Shown here piece by piece: positions 1-7,505 of a stretch of DNA of 47,607 nt; positions within the stretch are counted from its first letter, which is position 1; the number at the start of each line of letters is the position of its first letter. The stretch is taken from positions 1 to 47,607 of the forward strand of contig JASGLT010000012.1 of NCBI GenBank assembly GCA_030156945.1, written 5' to 3'. The position numbers and the translations under genes are program-made. This DNA comes from Thermococcaceae archaeon. GTDB taxonomy: Archaea; Methanobacteriota_B; Thermococci; Thermococcales; Thermococcaceae. A model generated the notes under the pieces. The model was not told where the DNA came from, made no database searches, and was given only the letters and a program-made list of their open reading frames with translations.

Positions 1-152
1 CCAACTCGAACGTGTCCCTTGACGTTTCTTCTGATGACGCGCCCTTTGTCTTGGCCCTCAAGTATCCTGACTTTGACCTGAGTAACGCCACCGGTCACAC
101 CAGTTCTGGCAATGATCTCAATAACCTCTGCGGGGTATCCTTCGTCGCTCAT
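1..152 (-). CDS. rps28e: Ribosomal protein S28e (partial, 3' end outside window)
   Basis: Small ribosomal subunit protein. The translated N-terminus reads [18 protein letters not shown] and continues with [11 protein letters not shown] and [15 protein letters not shown], which matches archaeal S28e. The start ATG is at 150-152 with GAGGTG just upstream. The gene lies downstream of L7Ae on the same strand, 67 bp from its stop, the usual rpl7ae-rps28e-rpl24e order of Thermococcales. About 50 codons are visible; the C-terminus runs off the left edge. Confidence 0.93.
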   Translation of the reverse strand, partial: MSDEGYPAEVIEIIARTGVTGGVTQVKVRILEGQDKGRVIRRNVKGHVRV

Positions 153-219
153 ACCTCACACCTCTTAATGACTCGCAGGAGTGAACTTAAACCTTTCGTG
201 AAGGAAAGGGGAGGGGAGC

Positions 220-591
220 TCACTTCATGAGCTCCTTAACCTTCATGGCTATGTCCTCAACGAGCTCACGGGCCTTGCCAGGCTCGATGATTGCAACGCT
301 GGCAGCAGGAACCTCAAGGCCAGCGGCCGCTCCGAGCTCCTTCTTGCTCGGGACGTAGACGTACGGGATCTCCTTCTCCTCGCAGAGCGGCGGGAGGTGA
401 GCAACAATCTCCTCAGGGTCAACGTCCTCAGCTATAATAACGAGCTTGGCCTGGCCCCTCTCGACGGCCTTGGTGGTCTCGTTGGTACCCTTCCTTATCC
501 TCCCGGTGTCGCGAGCGATCTCAACGGCCTCAAGGGCCTTCTCAGCGAGCTCCTGGGGAACCTCAAACTTCACGTAGCTTGGCTTCGCCAT
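220..591 (-). CDS. rpl7ae: Ribosomal protein L7Ae, K-turn binding
   Basis: L7Ae (123 aa) binds kink-turns in 23S rRNA, C/D and H/ACA guide RNAs and RNase P RNA. The sequence starts [15 protein letters not shown] and carries the RNA-contacting segment [19 protein letters not shown] followed by IAEDVDP and the [13 protein letters not shown] region, all typical. A longer frame begins 8 codons upstream, but MAKPSYVKF is the family start and is preceded by GGAGGGATGG. A TATA-like TTTTAAAG on the minus strand around 651-662 would give a leader of about 40 nt. It is cotranscribed with S28e. Confidence 0.97.
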
Positions 592-708
592 TTTCCATCC
601 CTCCGAAATCTTCATCGTTCATCCAGTTTGGGCATGCTCGATTCCGGGACAGGCTTTAAAAGGATTTCGATAGGAAAGAATTTAAGCTCCACTGCCAAAA
701 TATTAACT

Positions 709-906
709 ATGTCAGAATTTGTAGAAAGGTATGGATTCCTCAAGACACTCCCCCCAGGGTTAAAGAAAAAAATCGAGATCGACATTATGAAAGCAGAACT
801 TGAGAGAGAGATTAAAGAGACCCTGCAAAAAATCAAGCCGGGATTCGGAGGCAAGGCAACTGCCGAAGAGCTTGACGAGTATGCCGATGAGGTGTATGAG
901 TCTTGA
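709..906 (+). CDS. Small VapB-like antitoxin
   Basis: A 65-residue, highly charged, probably helical protein (KAELEREIKETLQKIK) directly upstream of and overlapping a PIN-domain gene by 4 bp. That position and size suggest a VapB-type antitoxin. I recognise no ribbon-helix-helix or AbrB motif, so the family is uncertain. A TATA-like TTTAAG at 681-686 lies about 25 bp before the ATG, which suggests a leaderless mRNA. A longer in-frame extension back to 397 runs antisense into rpl7ae and is not real. Confidence 0.7.
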   Translation: MSEFVERYGFLKTLPPGLKKKIEIDIMKAELEREIKETLQKIKPGFGGKATAEELDEYADEVYES

Positions 907-1373
907 TTTACATCGACGCTAACATCCTTTACAACTATATTTTCGAGACAGAACTCACTGAATATGCCACCGAAGCACTCTCCAATGCAGTTCCCAAAAT
1001 GACATCAGACACCGCAGTTAATGAAGCTGTTTTTACTACCTTAAGAAAGCTTGCAAAGGATGAATATGGACTGAATTCAAGTCGTTCGATGAAAAAATAC
1101 CTGAAAACTGGCAGAATTAACCCATCCCTAATCTCAAAGGCTTACAGCTACGTGAAGGCCACGATGATATCGTACAATGTTGTGATAGTTCCTGAAAATG
1201 TTAACTGGGATGATGTTGTTGTTCTTGCAGAAAAATACCGTCTCCTCCCAAGTGACGCCCGTATTCTAGCCACGGCCCTCAACAATGGGGCTGATAAGCT
1301 CGCTACTTTAGACAGGGATTTTGAAACGGTTCAGGACTTAATCGAACTCTATCCACGAAGTTTTTGGGAATAA
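903..1373 (+). CDS. VapC-like PIN-domain ribonuclease toxin
   Basis: A 156-residue PIN-domain protein. Acidic residues expected in the metal site are D5 (YIDAN), E41 (NEAVF), D118 (PSDARILATAL) and D137/D139 (LDRDF). VapC toxins are metal-dependent RNases held inactive by the antitoxin. It starts with TTG at 903, overlapping the antitoxin stop (TTGA), so translation is probably coupled. Length fits the longer archaeal VapC group. The target RNA cannot be inferred. Confidence 0.85.
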   Translation: MIYIDANILYNYIFETELTEYATEALSNAVPKMTSDTAVNEAVFTTLRKLAKDEYGLNSSRSMKKYLKTGRINPSLISKAYSYVKATMISYNVVIVPENVNWDDVVVLAEKYRLLPSDARILATALNNGADKLATLDRDFETVQDLIELYPRSFWE

Positions 1374-1387
1374 ATAGAAATGGAGAC

Positions 1388-1450
1388 TCAGCAGCGGCCA
1401 AGCTCTTCATTCCCCTAAGGGTCAGCAAAAAGGAAAAACCATCATCACCA
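1388..1450 (-). ncRNA. Candidate C/D box guide RNA (lower confidence)
   Basis: On the minus strand, in order: box C GTGATGA (1442-1448), a 16-nt segment, D' CTGA (1422-1425), a spacer holding CCC-TTA-GGG, C' ATGAAGA (1404-1410, one mismatch), a 12-nt guide GCTTGGCCGCTG, and D CTGA (1388-1391). It sits 26 bp after the stop of the zinc-ribbon gene on the same strand and could be processed from its transcript. The spacer hairpin would give a closed internal kink-turn. The first guide is longer than usual and no terminal stem is evident. Confidence 0.42.
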
Positions 1451-1473
1451 AAGTGGGAGTATAGTTCTTGAAC

Positions 1474-2088
1474 TCACTCCGGCTCCTTATCATAGCCCCT
1501 GTATATCTCGAGGCTTCTTCTTGCTCTGGCCTTCGGAATCTGGTGCCCCATTATGGCCACGATTTCATCTGCCCTGGCCTTCCCGTGGTGGAGCATCTTC
1601 CTCTCCGTCTTTATCTTCTCCACCCTGAAGGTGTAGCCCCCGACTTCCAGGACTTCCCCAACGACGAACTCCTCACTCCTCGGCACCTTCACCTTAAAGG
1701 CTTGGGTGATGCCCTTCGGAAGGTAGATGGAGACCTTTATGACCTTCGGATAGGTTAAGCTCTCGCCCCAGAGAGTCTTGACTTCTTCCACCTTAGCCTT
1801 GTCGACCCTCTTGTCCCCCTCTAGCTCTATCCCTGTTATTCTGACCTCATCGTCCTCCGTCTCGACGATGTCCCCCACTTTTATTTCTTCACCCTCCGGA
1901 AGCTCGGCCTCGCTCTTGAAGCTCCTCTCGTGCTTGCTGACAATGAGAGGAACCTTCCTGAACTTCGGAAGGGTAACGTGCCAGACGTGGCCGCAGTCGT
2001 TACAGCGAAGGGTAAGCTCTCTTCCCCTCCCCCTGATGACTTCAACGTTCTCGCTACCGCATTCGGGACATACGAACATCTCTTCCAT
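1474..2088 (-). CDS. Archaeal zinc-ribbon protein (HVO_0476/COG1326-like)
   Basis: A 204-residue conserved archaeal protein of unknown function. The N-terminal zinc ribbon shows CPEC near residues 6-9 and CNDC-H about 20 residues later. The rest is beta-rich with a KVGDIVETEDDEVRITGIE segment, then KVPRSEEFVVGEVLEV. The ATG at 2088 is preferred over a GTG at 2097 because GGTGAG lies just before it. It ends 26 bp from the candidate C/D RNA. A role in RNA or transcription biology is plausible but not shown. Confidence 0.82.
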   Translation of the reverse strand: MEEMFVCPECGSENVEVIRGRGRELTLRCNDCGHVWHVTLPKFRKVPLIVSKHERSFKSEAELPEGEEIKVGDIVETEDDEVRITGIELEGDKRVDKAKVEEVKTLWGESLTYPKVIKVSIYLPKGITQAFKVKVPRSEEFVVGEVLEVGGYTFRVEKIKTERKMLHHGKARADEIVAIMGHQIPKARARRSLEIYRGYDKEPE

Positions 2089-2121
2089 TTCTCTCACCGG
2101 AAGGGAAGAAGGGAAAACGGT

Positions 2122-3426
2122 TTATAAACCTGCCCCAAGGAGCCACTTCCAAAGGGGTATGAATTCAATATTCTTTCCATCAACGGTTTCCACGGCTTCG
2201 TAATCCCACGTGATCACCTTTAGATTCTCGCACCCAAGATGCCTGGAAGCAGAGATCAGAGCCTTTACCTCACGTCTCTTCGTTTCTGGGTCGTCAACGC
2301 TCCAGCTGACCTGGATCAGCTCAGAAACCTTTGGCCCCCTCGAAACCACGAAATCAACTTCTCCCTCACGTCCTTCCCAGTAATGAACCGCGATTAATGG
2401 GTCGGAGTAGTGCTTCCTCCTCAAGAGCTCAACAGCAACGATGTTCTCCAGCCTGAAGCCGAAGTCCTCCACCCCAAGAGCCTCTGCAAATCCAACATCT
2501 GCCAGATAGAGCTTTGGGGCGCTCCGAAGCGATTCAACGGTGTTGCCGTGATACTTCCGAACGGGAACGACGAACCCGACGTCCTCAAGGTAGGAGAAGT
2601 ACTCGTAGACGGTCGGCTTGCTTAGTTTAACCCCCATGGATGACAGAAATCCGTGGAGCTTTCTAACCGAGGTTTTCCTGACAAAGTTTCTTGTTATAAC
2701 CCTTATTAAGGCCTTCATAGCGGAGCTTTTTTCAACGCCGTACCTCTCGATCAAGTCCCTGTAAACTATCAGGTCGAGGTACTCCTGGAGCGTTCTGATC
2801 TTTAGGAGAGGCGAATAATTCACTATTCCTGGGAAACCGCCGTATCTGACGTATTCGTCGAGGAAAGCAAAAAGCCGGCCCCTTCTGGCTTCGGTTAACG
2901 GAGATGTCAGCTTAAACCCCTTGAACTCCAGGAATTCTCTAAAAGACAGCGGAAAGAGCTGGAACGACAGCGTTCTCCCCCTAAGGGAAGTTGCAATCTC
3001 CTTCGAGAGTAGTTTTGAAGAGGAACCCGTTAGAAAAACCCTGGAGTTTCCCCTCTCCACCAGCCGCCTCACGAATTTTTCCCATCCCTCCACAGCCTGC
3101 ACCTCGTCAAGGAAAAGGTAGAGAACCCTGGCTCCGGGGTTGTGCTTGTGATAGAGCTCAACTATGCTGGAGAGATCCTTGGCCGTCATTCCAACTAGTC
3201 TCTCGTCCTCGAAGTTAACGTAAAAAAGCCTCCTGAGAGGAAGCCCCGATTCCATGAGCCTCTTCATCGTCGCATAGAGGAGGTGGGTCTTACCCACCCT
3301 CCTAAGACCGAAGACGGAGAGGGCAGTGTCGAGGTTCGTGGGCAGGGCAAGCTCCCTCTCCTTCACCTCTGGGAGTCCAAGCTCCCAAAACTCTGCTATG
3401 ACCTCTTCGAGCACCTCTTTCATCAT
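2122..3426 (-). CDS. COG1373-type AAA+ ATPase with DUF4143 C-terminus
   Basis: A 434-residue P-loop ATPase. Walker A is GLRRVGKTHLLY near residues 40-51; YVNFEDERL and the Walker B LFLDEVQAVEGW follow, then TGSSSKLLS, the sensor-like segment of this family. The LFPLSFREF segment and C-terminal VDFVV signature (nuclease-like fold, DUF4143) complete it. Cellular role is unknown; such genes occur in many copies in archaea. The TATA-like TTAAATAT lies about 25 bp before the ATG, so the mRNA is probably leaderless. Two near-identical 19-bp repeats flank the TATA box. A paralogue lies at 35173-36465. Confidence 0.88.
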   Translation of the reverse strand: MMKEVLEEVIAEFWELGLPEVKERELALPTNLDTALSVFGLRRVGKTHLLYATMKRLMESGLPLRRLFYVNFEDERLVGMTAKDLSSIVELYHKHNPGARVLYLFLDEVQAVEGWEKFVRRLVERGNSRVFLTGSSSKLLSKEIATSLRGRTLSFQLFPLSFREFLEFKGFKLTSPLTEARRGRLFAFLDEYVRYGGFPGIVNYSPLLKIRTLQEYLDLIVYRDLIERYGVEKSSAMKALIRVITRNFVRKTSVRKLHGFLSSMGVKLSKPTVYEYFSYLEDVGFVVPVRKYHGNTVESLRSAPKLYLADVGFAEALGVEDFGFRLENIVAVELLRRKHYSDPLIAVHYWEGREGEVDFVVSRGPKVSELIQVSWSVDDPETKRREVKALISASRHLGCENLKVITWDYEAVETVDGKNIEFIPLWKWLLGAGL

Positions 3427-3428
3427 GT

Positions 3429-3481
3429 GTATAACTCAGCTTTACCATATTTAAGTGTTTTTGTTAAACTCAACTTTACCA
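3429..3481 (-). promoter_or_regulatory. Promoter with paired direct repeats before ATPase gene
   Basis: Two direct repeats, GTTAAACTCAACTTTACCA (3463-3481) and GTATAACTCAGCTTTACCA (3429-3447) as read on the plus strand, start exactly 34 bp apart. The TATA-like element lies between them (3448-3455). The proximal copy covers the predicted start site, ending three bases from the ATG. This looks like an operator pair for repression, possibly autoregulation. Confidence 0.6.
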
Positions 3482-5377
3482 TCAGAGCTGGCTCCCCTCC
3501 TCAGGGTTCTTGATCTTCAACAGCGGGCAGACGTCCATACACTCGCGGCAGTGGATGCATGAGTCCCAGTCAACGACTATCTTCTTGCTCCTCTCATCGA
3601 TGCTCAATGCATTTTCAGGACATTTGCCGACGCAGACCCCACAGCCAACGCACTCGTAGGCCCTCTTGACGAGGTAGTAGGCGCTCCAGGCCTCTTCTTC
3701 ATTCGGAGCTCTGGCGGTTCTCGTGCCGGTTAAGAACTCGACCTGCCCCGCCTTGATAATGTCGCCCTCAAATTTCACCTCTCCGAGGATTGGGGCCACC
3801 TCAAGGAGCCTCTTCTTGTTGAGGACGGTGTTGAATGTCAGCTCGTAGCCATCGCCGGTCTCTTGAATCTGGACTTTTACAGGTTCCCACGAGCGCTCTT
3901 CTGGAATATCAACACCCAGCTTCCGCGCTATTGACTTTTCGCCCTTGCTGAGCCTCTTCCAGCGCCAGAAGCCGTAGGTCATCCACTCCTCAGGAAGGTT
4001 AAAGCGCCTCCCCCAGTACTCCAGCGCGCTCTTCCACTTTTCCCAGAGTTCGGGCTTCTCCCTCTTCAGCCTCTCGAATTCAGCCAGGGAAGCGCTCGGG
4101 CAGAGGAAGCAGCCAATTCTGTCGAAACCGCGAGCGTAGAGCGGGTTGTAGTTCAGCTTTCTGCTGAATATGTAGAGCCAGACCTCTATGGCCCTCCAGT
4201 GGAAGATCGGGGAAGCCCCTATCTCGTTCGGCACCCACTCGTTCCTCCACACGCGCGGCTGCTTGAAGCGTTTTATGCTCTCATACTTCCTCTGGCCGAT
4301 GAACATTAGAACGCCTTTCGGATAGTTCTCCTTTATCGCCATCGTGATCGGCCCGAGCTTCGTAATCTTACAGCACCAGCGGTAGTCCCTCCCCGGCGGT
4401 GAGAAGACATACAAAGCTCTCCAGAAGGCATCGCCGGCGTCGGCTACTATGAACCTAACCCCCTTAGGCTCAAGCTCTTTCCTCAACTCTTCAACGTATT
4501 GAACCGTCTCAGGGAACTCGATGCCCGTGTTGTTGAAGAAGACTGTGAAATCACTCCCAAACTCCTCCAGCGCCAGACCGAGAACAGCCAAACTGTCCTT
4601 TCCGCCCGAGAAAGCGACCGCCTTCGGAAGGTCGGAGTACTTGTTAGCTACCCTTCTCATGAACTCCCTGCTCTTCATGACCTTCTCTTCAAGTGCTATG
4701 CTGTTCGCCCGCAGAACATCCTCCATGGTGGCCTTCTTGCCCTCGCGGTAGTTGATTGTCTTCTGCCTCTTCGGCTTTACGCCGGTTCCCCTTTCGCCCC
4801 TCATCAGGGCATCGTAGTCCTTCTTTGCTATCCCGGTGGCAAAGACTTCCCCGTCTTCGGTGACGAGTATGACCTCATCTCCAATCCTTATGCTCGGATC
4901 CGCTTCGAGGACGCCCACTGCCATTAAGTTTGCACCATTATTTATCGGCTCTACAGCTCCCTTATCAACGACTATCCACTTCCTCATCTTCTTTCCGAAG
5001 CGCTTCCAGAGGGCAATGGCTCCCTCTACCTTTAGTCCGGCATGCCACTTCAGCTCAAGCGGGTCGAACTTGATGTAGCCAAAAACGTAGCCGTCGAGGA
5101 TTATCTCGTAGGCATCATCCTCGCTCGGGAGCTTGTTGAGGAGGACGATCTTCCCTTCAAGGATTTTGCCGATGTCAACGCCGTAGTGCTCCATGAACAC
5201 TGAGCGGATGAACTCAATGTCTTTCTCAAAGGCGAAGCGCAGGTCTCCGGGCGGAGTGATGTTTAGCCTGAACACTCCTTCCTTTCCGTGAACCGCGCAG
5301 GAGTCACCGGTGAGCGGGACGTTGCACTTCTCGCACCAGTTTATGTAAGCCTTTCCAAGGAAGACGGGTCTCCCCAT
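3482..5377 (-). CDS. PAPS reductase-family protein with PUA and ferredoxin domains
   Basis: A 631-residue fusion. Residues 1-30 form a zinc-binding knuckle (C15, C18, C27). A middle segment, roughly 120-200, resembles a PUA RNA-binding domain. A PP-loop AMP-forming domain of the PAPS reductase family follows, with AFSGGKDSLAVLGLA and the cysteine motifs RWCCKITKLGP and GCFLCPS. The C-terminus carries two 4Fe-4S motifs, CVGCGVCVGKCP and CIHCRECMDVCP. It is usually annotated as a PAPS reductase, but the PUA domain and clusters point equally to RNA sulfur chemistry. The ATG at 5377 follows GGTGAG; a GTG at 5386 is less likely. Confidence 0.85.
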   Translation of the reverse strand: MGRPVFLGKAYINWCEKCNVPLTGDSCAVHGKEGVFRLNITPPGDLRFAFEKDIEFIRSVFMEHYGVDIGKILEGKIVLLNKLPSEDDAYEIILDGYVFGYIKFDPLELKWHAGLKVEGAIALWKRFGKKMRKWIVVDKGAVEPINNGANLMAVGVLEADPSIRIGDEVILVTEDGEVFATGIAKKDYDALMRGERGTGVKPKRQKTINYREGKKATMEDVLRANSIALEEKVMKSREFMRRVANKYSDLPKAVAFSGGKDSLAVLGLALEEFGSDFTVFFNNTGIEFPETVQYVEELRKELEPKGVRFIVADAGDAFWRALYVFSPPGRDYRWCCKITKLGPITMAIKENYPKGVLMFIGQRKYESIKRFKQPRVWRNEWVPNEIGASPIFHWRAIEVWLYIFSRKLNYNPLYARGFDRIGCFLCPSASLAEFERLKREKPELWEKWKSALEYWGRRFNLPEEWMTYGFWRWKRLSKGEKSIARKLGVDIPEERSWEPVKVQIQETGDGYELTFNTVLNKKRLLEVAPILGEVKFEGDIIKAGQVEFLTGTRTARAPNEEEAWSAYYLVKRAYECVGCGVCVGKCPENALSIDERSKKIVVDWDSCIHCRECMDVCPLLKIKNPEEGSQL

Positions 5378-5409
5378 TTTTCTCACCTGGGGAATGAGGG
5401 TAATGGGGG

Positions 5410-5424
5410 TTTATAAAGGCGATT
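5410..5424 (-). promoter_or_regulatory. TATA element for the PAPS reductase-family gene
   Basis: The minus strand reads CCTTTATAAACCCC, a good archaeal TATA element about 35-45 bp before the ATG at 5377, leaving room for a short leader with GGTGAG. The rest of the gap to 5520 shows nothing recognisable. Confidence 0.55.
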
Positions 5425-5520
5425 GAGTCTGCACCCCCCACACCTCTTTGGACACTTGCATCTGATAATAACGACTCCACTCAAGATCAGTAAAAGGGGC
5501 AAAGAGCGTGAAGTGGAAAA

Positions 5521-6540
5521 CTAAACCCCAAACTTCTCCTCGATGTAAGCTTTTATCAGATCCTTCGTCGCTAACATCCCCTTAACGTGCGTCCTCTCCA
5601 TTCCGTGACTCGCGTGAACTCCCTGGCCGATGAGGGCAACCTTAAAGTCCCATCCGGCCCTCAAGGCCGCGCTTCCATCGGAGCCGTAGTAGGGGAAGAC
5701 ATCAACAGTGTGGGGGATTTCCCTCTTCTCGGCGAGCTCGATGAGCTTTGTAGTCATCTCGTAGTCGTAGGGGCCGCTCGAATCTTTGGCTGCTATCGAG
5801 ACGGCCGTCTCCTTTCCTGCAGTCCCCTCCCCGACGACGCCCATATCGACGACAAGGAGCTCTTTCGTGCTCTTGGGATAGCCCGCCGAGCCACCGTGGC
5901 CGACTTCCTCGTAGGGCGAGAAAAAGAACGCCACCGGGAGCTTTTCGAGAGTTTCGGCACCGAGTTCGAGCATGAGGTCAATGAGAACCGCGACGCTCGC
6001 CTTGTCGTCCAAAAAGTGGGCCTTCACGAAGCCGTTCACGTATTCGAACTTCGCGTCAAAGGCAATAAAGTCGCCGGGCCTTATGCCGAGCTTTTCTGTA
6101 TCTTCCTTCTTCTCGACCTCTGCATCGAGGCGGATGTACATGTTCTCCTCTGTTCTCTCCTTTTTTGCGGCGTCTTTGTTCACGTGGACGCTCGGGTTCT
6201 TGAGGAGTAGGGTACCGCGGTAGCGCTTTCCTGAGCGGGTGATTATGGTGCAGTACTCTCCTTCGAAAGCAGGCAGGAGGAGGCCGCCGATTCTGGTGAA
6301 GCTGAGGTGTCCATTGGGGAGGATTCCCTTCACCATAGCACCGAGGGTATCAACGTGTGCTGCAATCACAAGCTCGGGCTCGGGATGGTTGCCCGCTATC
6401 AGGGCTCCCTTGTTTGTGTAGTGGCTCTCTATTCCGTTCTCGGCCAGAAGTTTCCTTATGTGCTCCAAAACCTCTTTCGTGTAGCCCGTTGGGGAGGGCA
6501 CCTCAAGTATTTCCTTTAGAATTTCCACGACGCGCTCCAT
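5521..6540 (-). CDS. M42 family metallo-aminopeptidase (TET-like)
   Basis: A 339-residue cytosolic dinuclear metallopeptidase related to archaeal TET aminopeptidases, which trim peptides released by the proteasome. Metal ligands are visible: H62/D64 (AAHVD), D178 or D179 (FLDDK), the catalytic E211 and E212 (SPYEEVGHGG), D232 (LVVDMG) and H312 (HASHGMERTH). Length is normal. GGTGGTAAT precedes the start. Substrate preference cannot be read from the sequence. Confidence 0.93.
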   Translation of the reverse strand: MERVVEILKEILEVPSPTGYTKEVLEHIRKLLAENGIESHYTNKGALIAGNHPEPELVIAAHVDTLGAMVKGILPNGHLSFTRIGGLLLPAFEGEYCTIITRSGKRYRGTLLLKNPSVHVNKDAAKKERTEENMYIRLDAEVEKKEDTEKLGIRPGDFIAFDAKFEYVNGFVKAHFLDDKASVAVLIDLMLELGAETLEKLPVAFFFSPYEEVGHGGSAGYPKSTKELLVVDMGVVGEGTAGKETAVSIAAKDSSGPYDYEMTTKLIELAEKREIPHTVDVFPYYGSDGSAALRAGWDFKVALIGQGVHASHGMERTHVKGMLATKDLIKAYIEEKFGV

Positions 6541-6586
6541 ATTACCACCGTTAAGAAGTCCCTGGAAAGGTTGAAAAAGACATCGG

Positions 6587-7465
6587 TCAGAGAAGTGCTT
6601 TCAGGAGGATGAACAGCCCCAGGACGAGAAGCGTGAGCACGAAGGTGACGCTTATCGCCTCCTCTGCCTTCAGCCGGTACTGGGCAAGAATTCCGTTTGC
6701 AGCTATGGCGGGGGGCATGGAGGCCTCAACGAGGACTGAGTAGAATACGTGGGGCTCTGCGTTTCTTAGGGTTGCGAAGACGAAGATGAACGGAACGACT
6801 ATCCTGAAAGTGCCGACCTCGAGGAACTTTCTGAAGTCGAACTTTCTCAGCGTTATGCGGGAGCCGAAGTACACAAGGAGCAGGGGCATGCTCCACCAGC
6901 CGATTGCTTTTATGGGCCCGATGAACCATCCGGGAAGGTGAACCCCAGCAATCACGAGGCCGAGGGCTAACAGGTTGGCAACGGTCGGTGGGAACTTTAG
7001 GGCCTTCCTGAGGCTCCCCTTTATCGAAGCGCCCCCGGTTGAATAGTGCGCCGCTATGAAAGTGACGAGGGGGATTACGATGAGGCTGTTTGTGGTCGAG
7101 TAGAGGACGGCGGGAGTTATGTCATCCAGGAATAGGCTCGCTATGGGGAATCCGAGGGCGGCGGTGTTGGGGTGAACCGAGAGGACCATCAGTGCCCCGG
7201 CCCATGGATCGTTTTTTAAGACGAAGCGCCCGTAGATGTAGGAGAAGCCGAGGCTTATTCCAATGACGATGAAAACGTAGATGAACACCATTTTTATCTG
7301 AAGGAGGTATTCGAGGTCTTTGCTCGCCACGTTGCCGAACACGAAGAGCGTGAGAAGAACGTTGTTTATAAACTGCCTTAGGTATTCGAAGGCTTGGTCC
7401 CTCCTTATGATGAGCTTGAGGACGTATCCTGCCGCTATAAGGGCGAGCATCTCTGGTATGTTCAT
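6587..7465 (-). CDS. AEC (auxin efflux carrier) family transporter
   Basis: A 292-residue integral membrane protein with about ten hydrophobic helices and the AEC family pattern, including HPNTAALGFPIA and a final MPPAIAANGILAQYRLKAEEA-like stretch before the last helix. Family members export organic acids or amino acids; the substrate is unknown. TTTTAAA on the minus strand lies about 27 bp before the ATG, suggesting a leaderless transcript. The palindrome GTGCGCAC overlaps the start region. Confidence 0.87.
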   Translation of the reverse strand: MNIPEMLALIAAGYVLKLIIRRDQAFEYLRQFINNVLLTLFVFGNVASKDLEYLLQIKMVFIYVFIVIGISLGFSYIYGRFVLKNDPWAGALMVLSVHPNTAALGFPIASLFLDDITPAVLYSTTNSLIVIPLVTFIAAHYSTGGASIKGSLRKALKFPPTVANLLALGLVIAGVHLPGWFIGPIKAIGWWSMPLLLVYFGSRITLRKFDFRKFLEVGTFRIVVPFIFVFATLRNAEPHVFYSVLVEASMPPAIAANGILAQYRLKAEEAISVTFVLTLLVLGLFILLKALL

Positions 7466-7505
7466 GTGCGCACATTCGAAAAAAAGTTTAAAAGTGTACT
7501 CCCGT

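Noticed and set aside
550-640. Possible kink-turn in the L7Ae mRNA leader (two GATGA copies followed by CGGA), which could allow autoregulation.
   Set aside because: I could not build a proper kink-turn: the flanking stems do not pair and the tandem GA placement is wrong.
3482-3490. Reading the first ATPase gene as an operon member of the PAPS reductase-family gene.
   Set aside because: A separate TATA element and paired repeats lie in the 55-bp gap, so an independent promoter is more likely.
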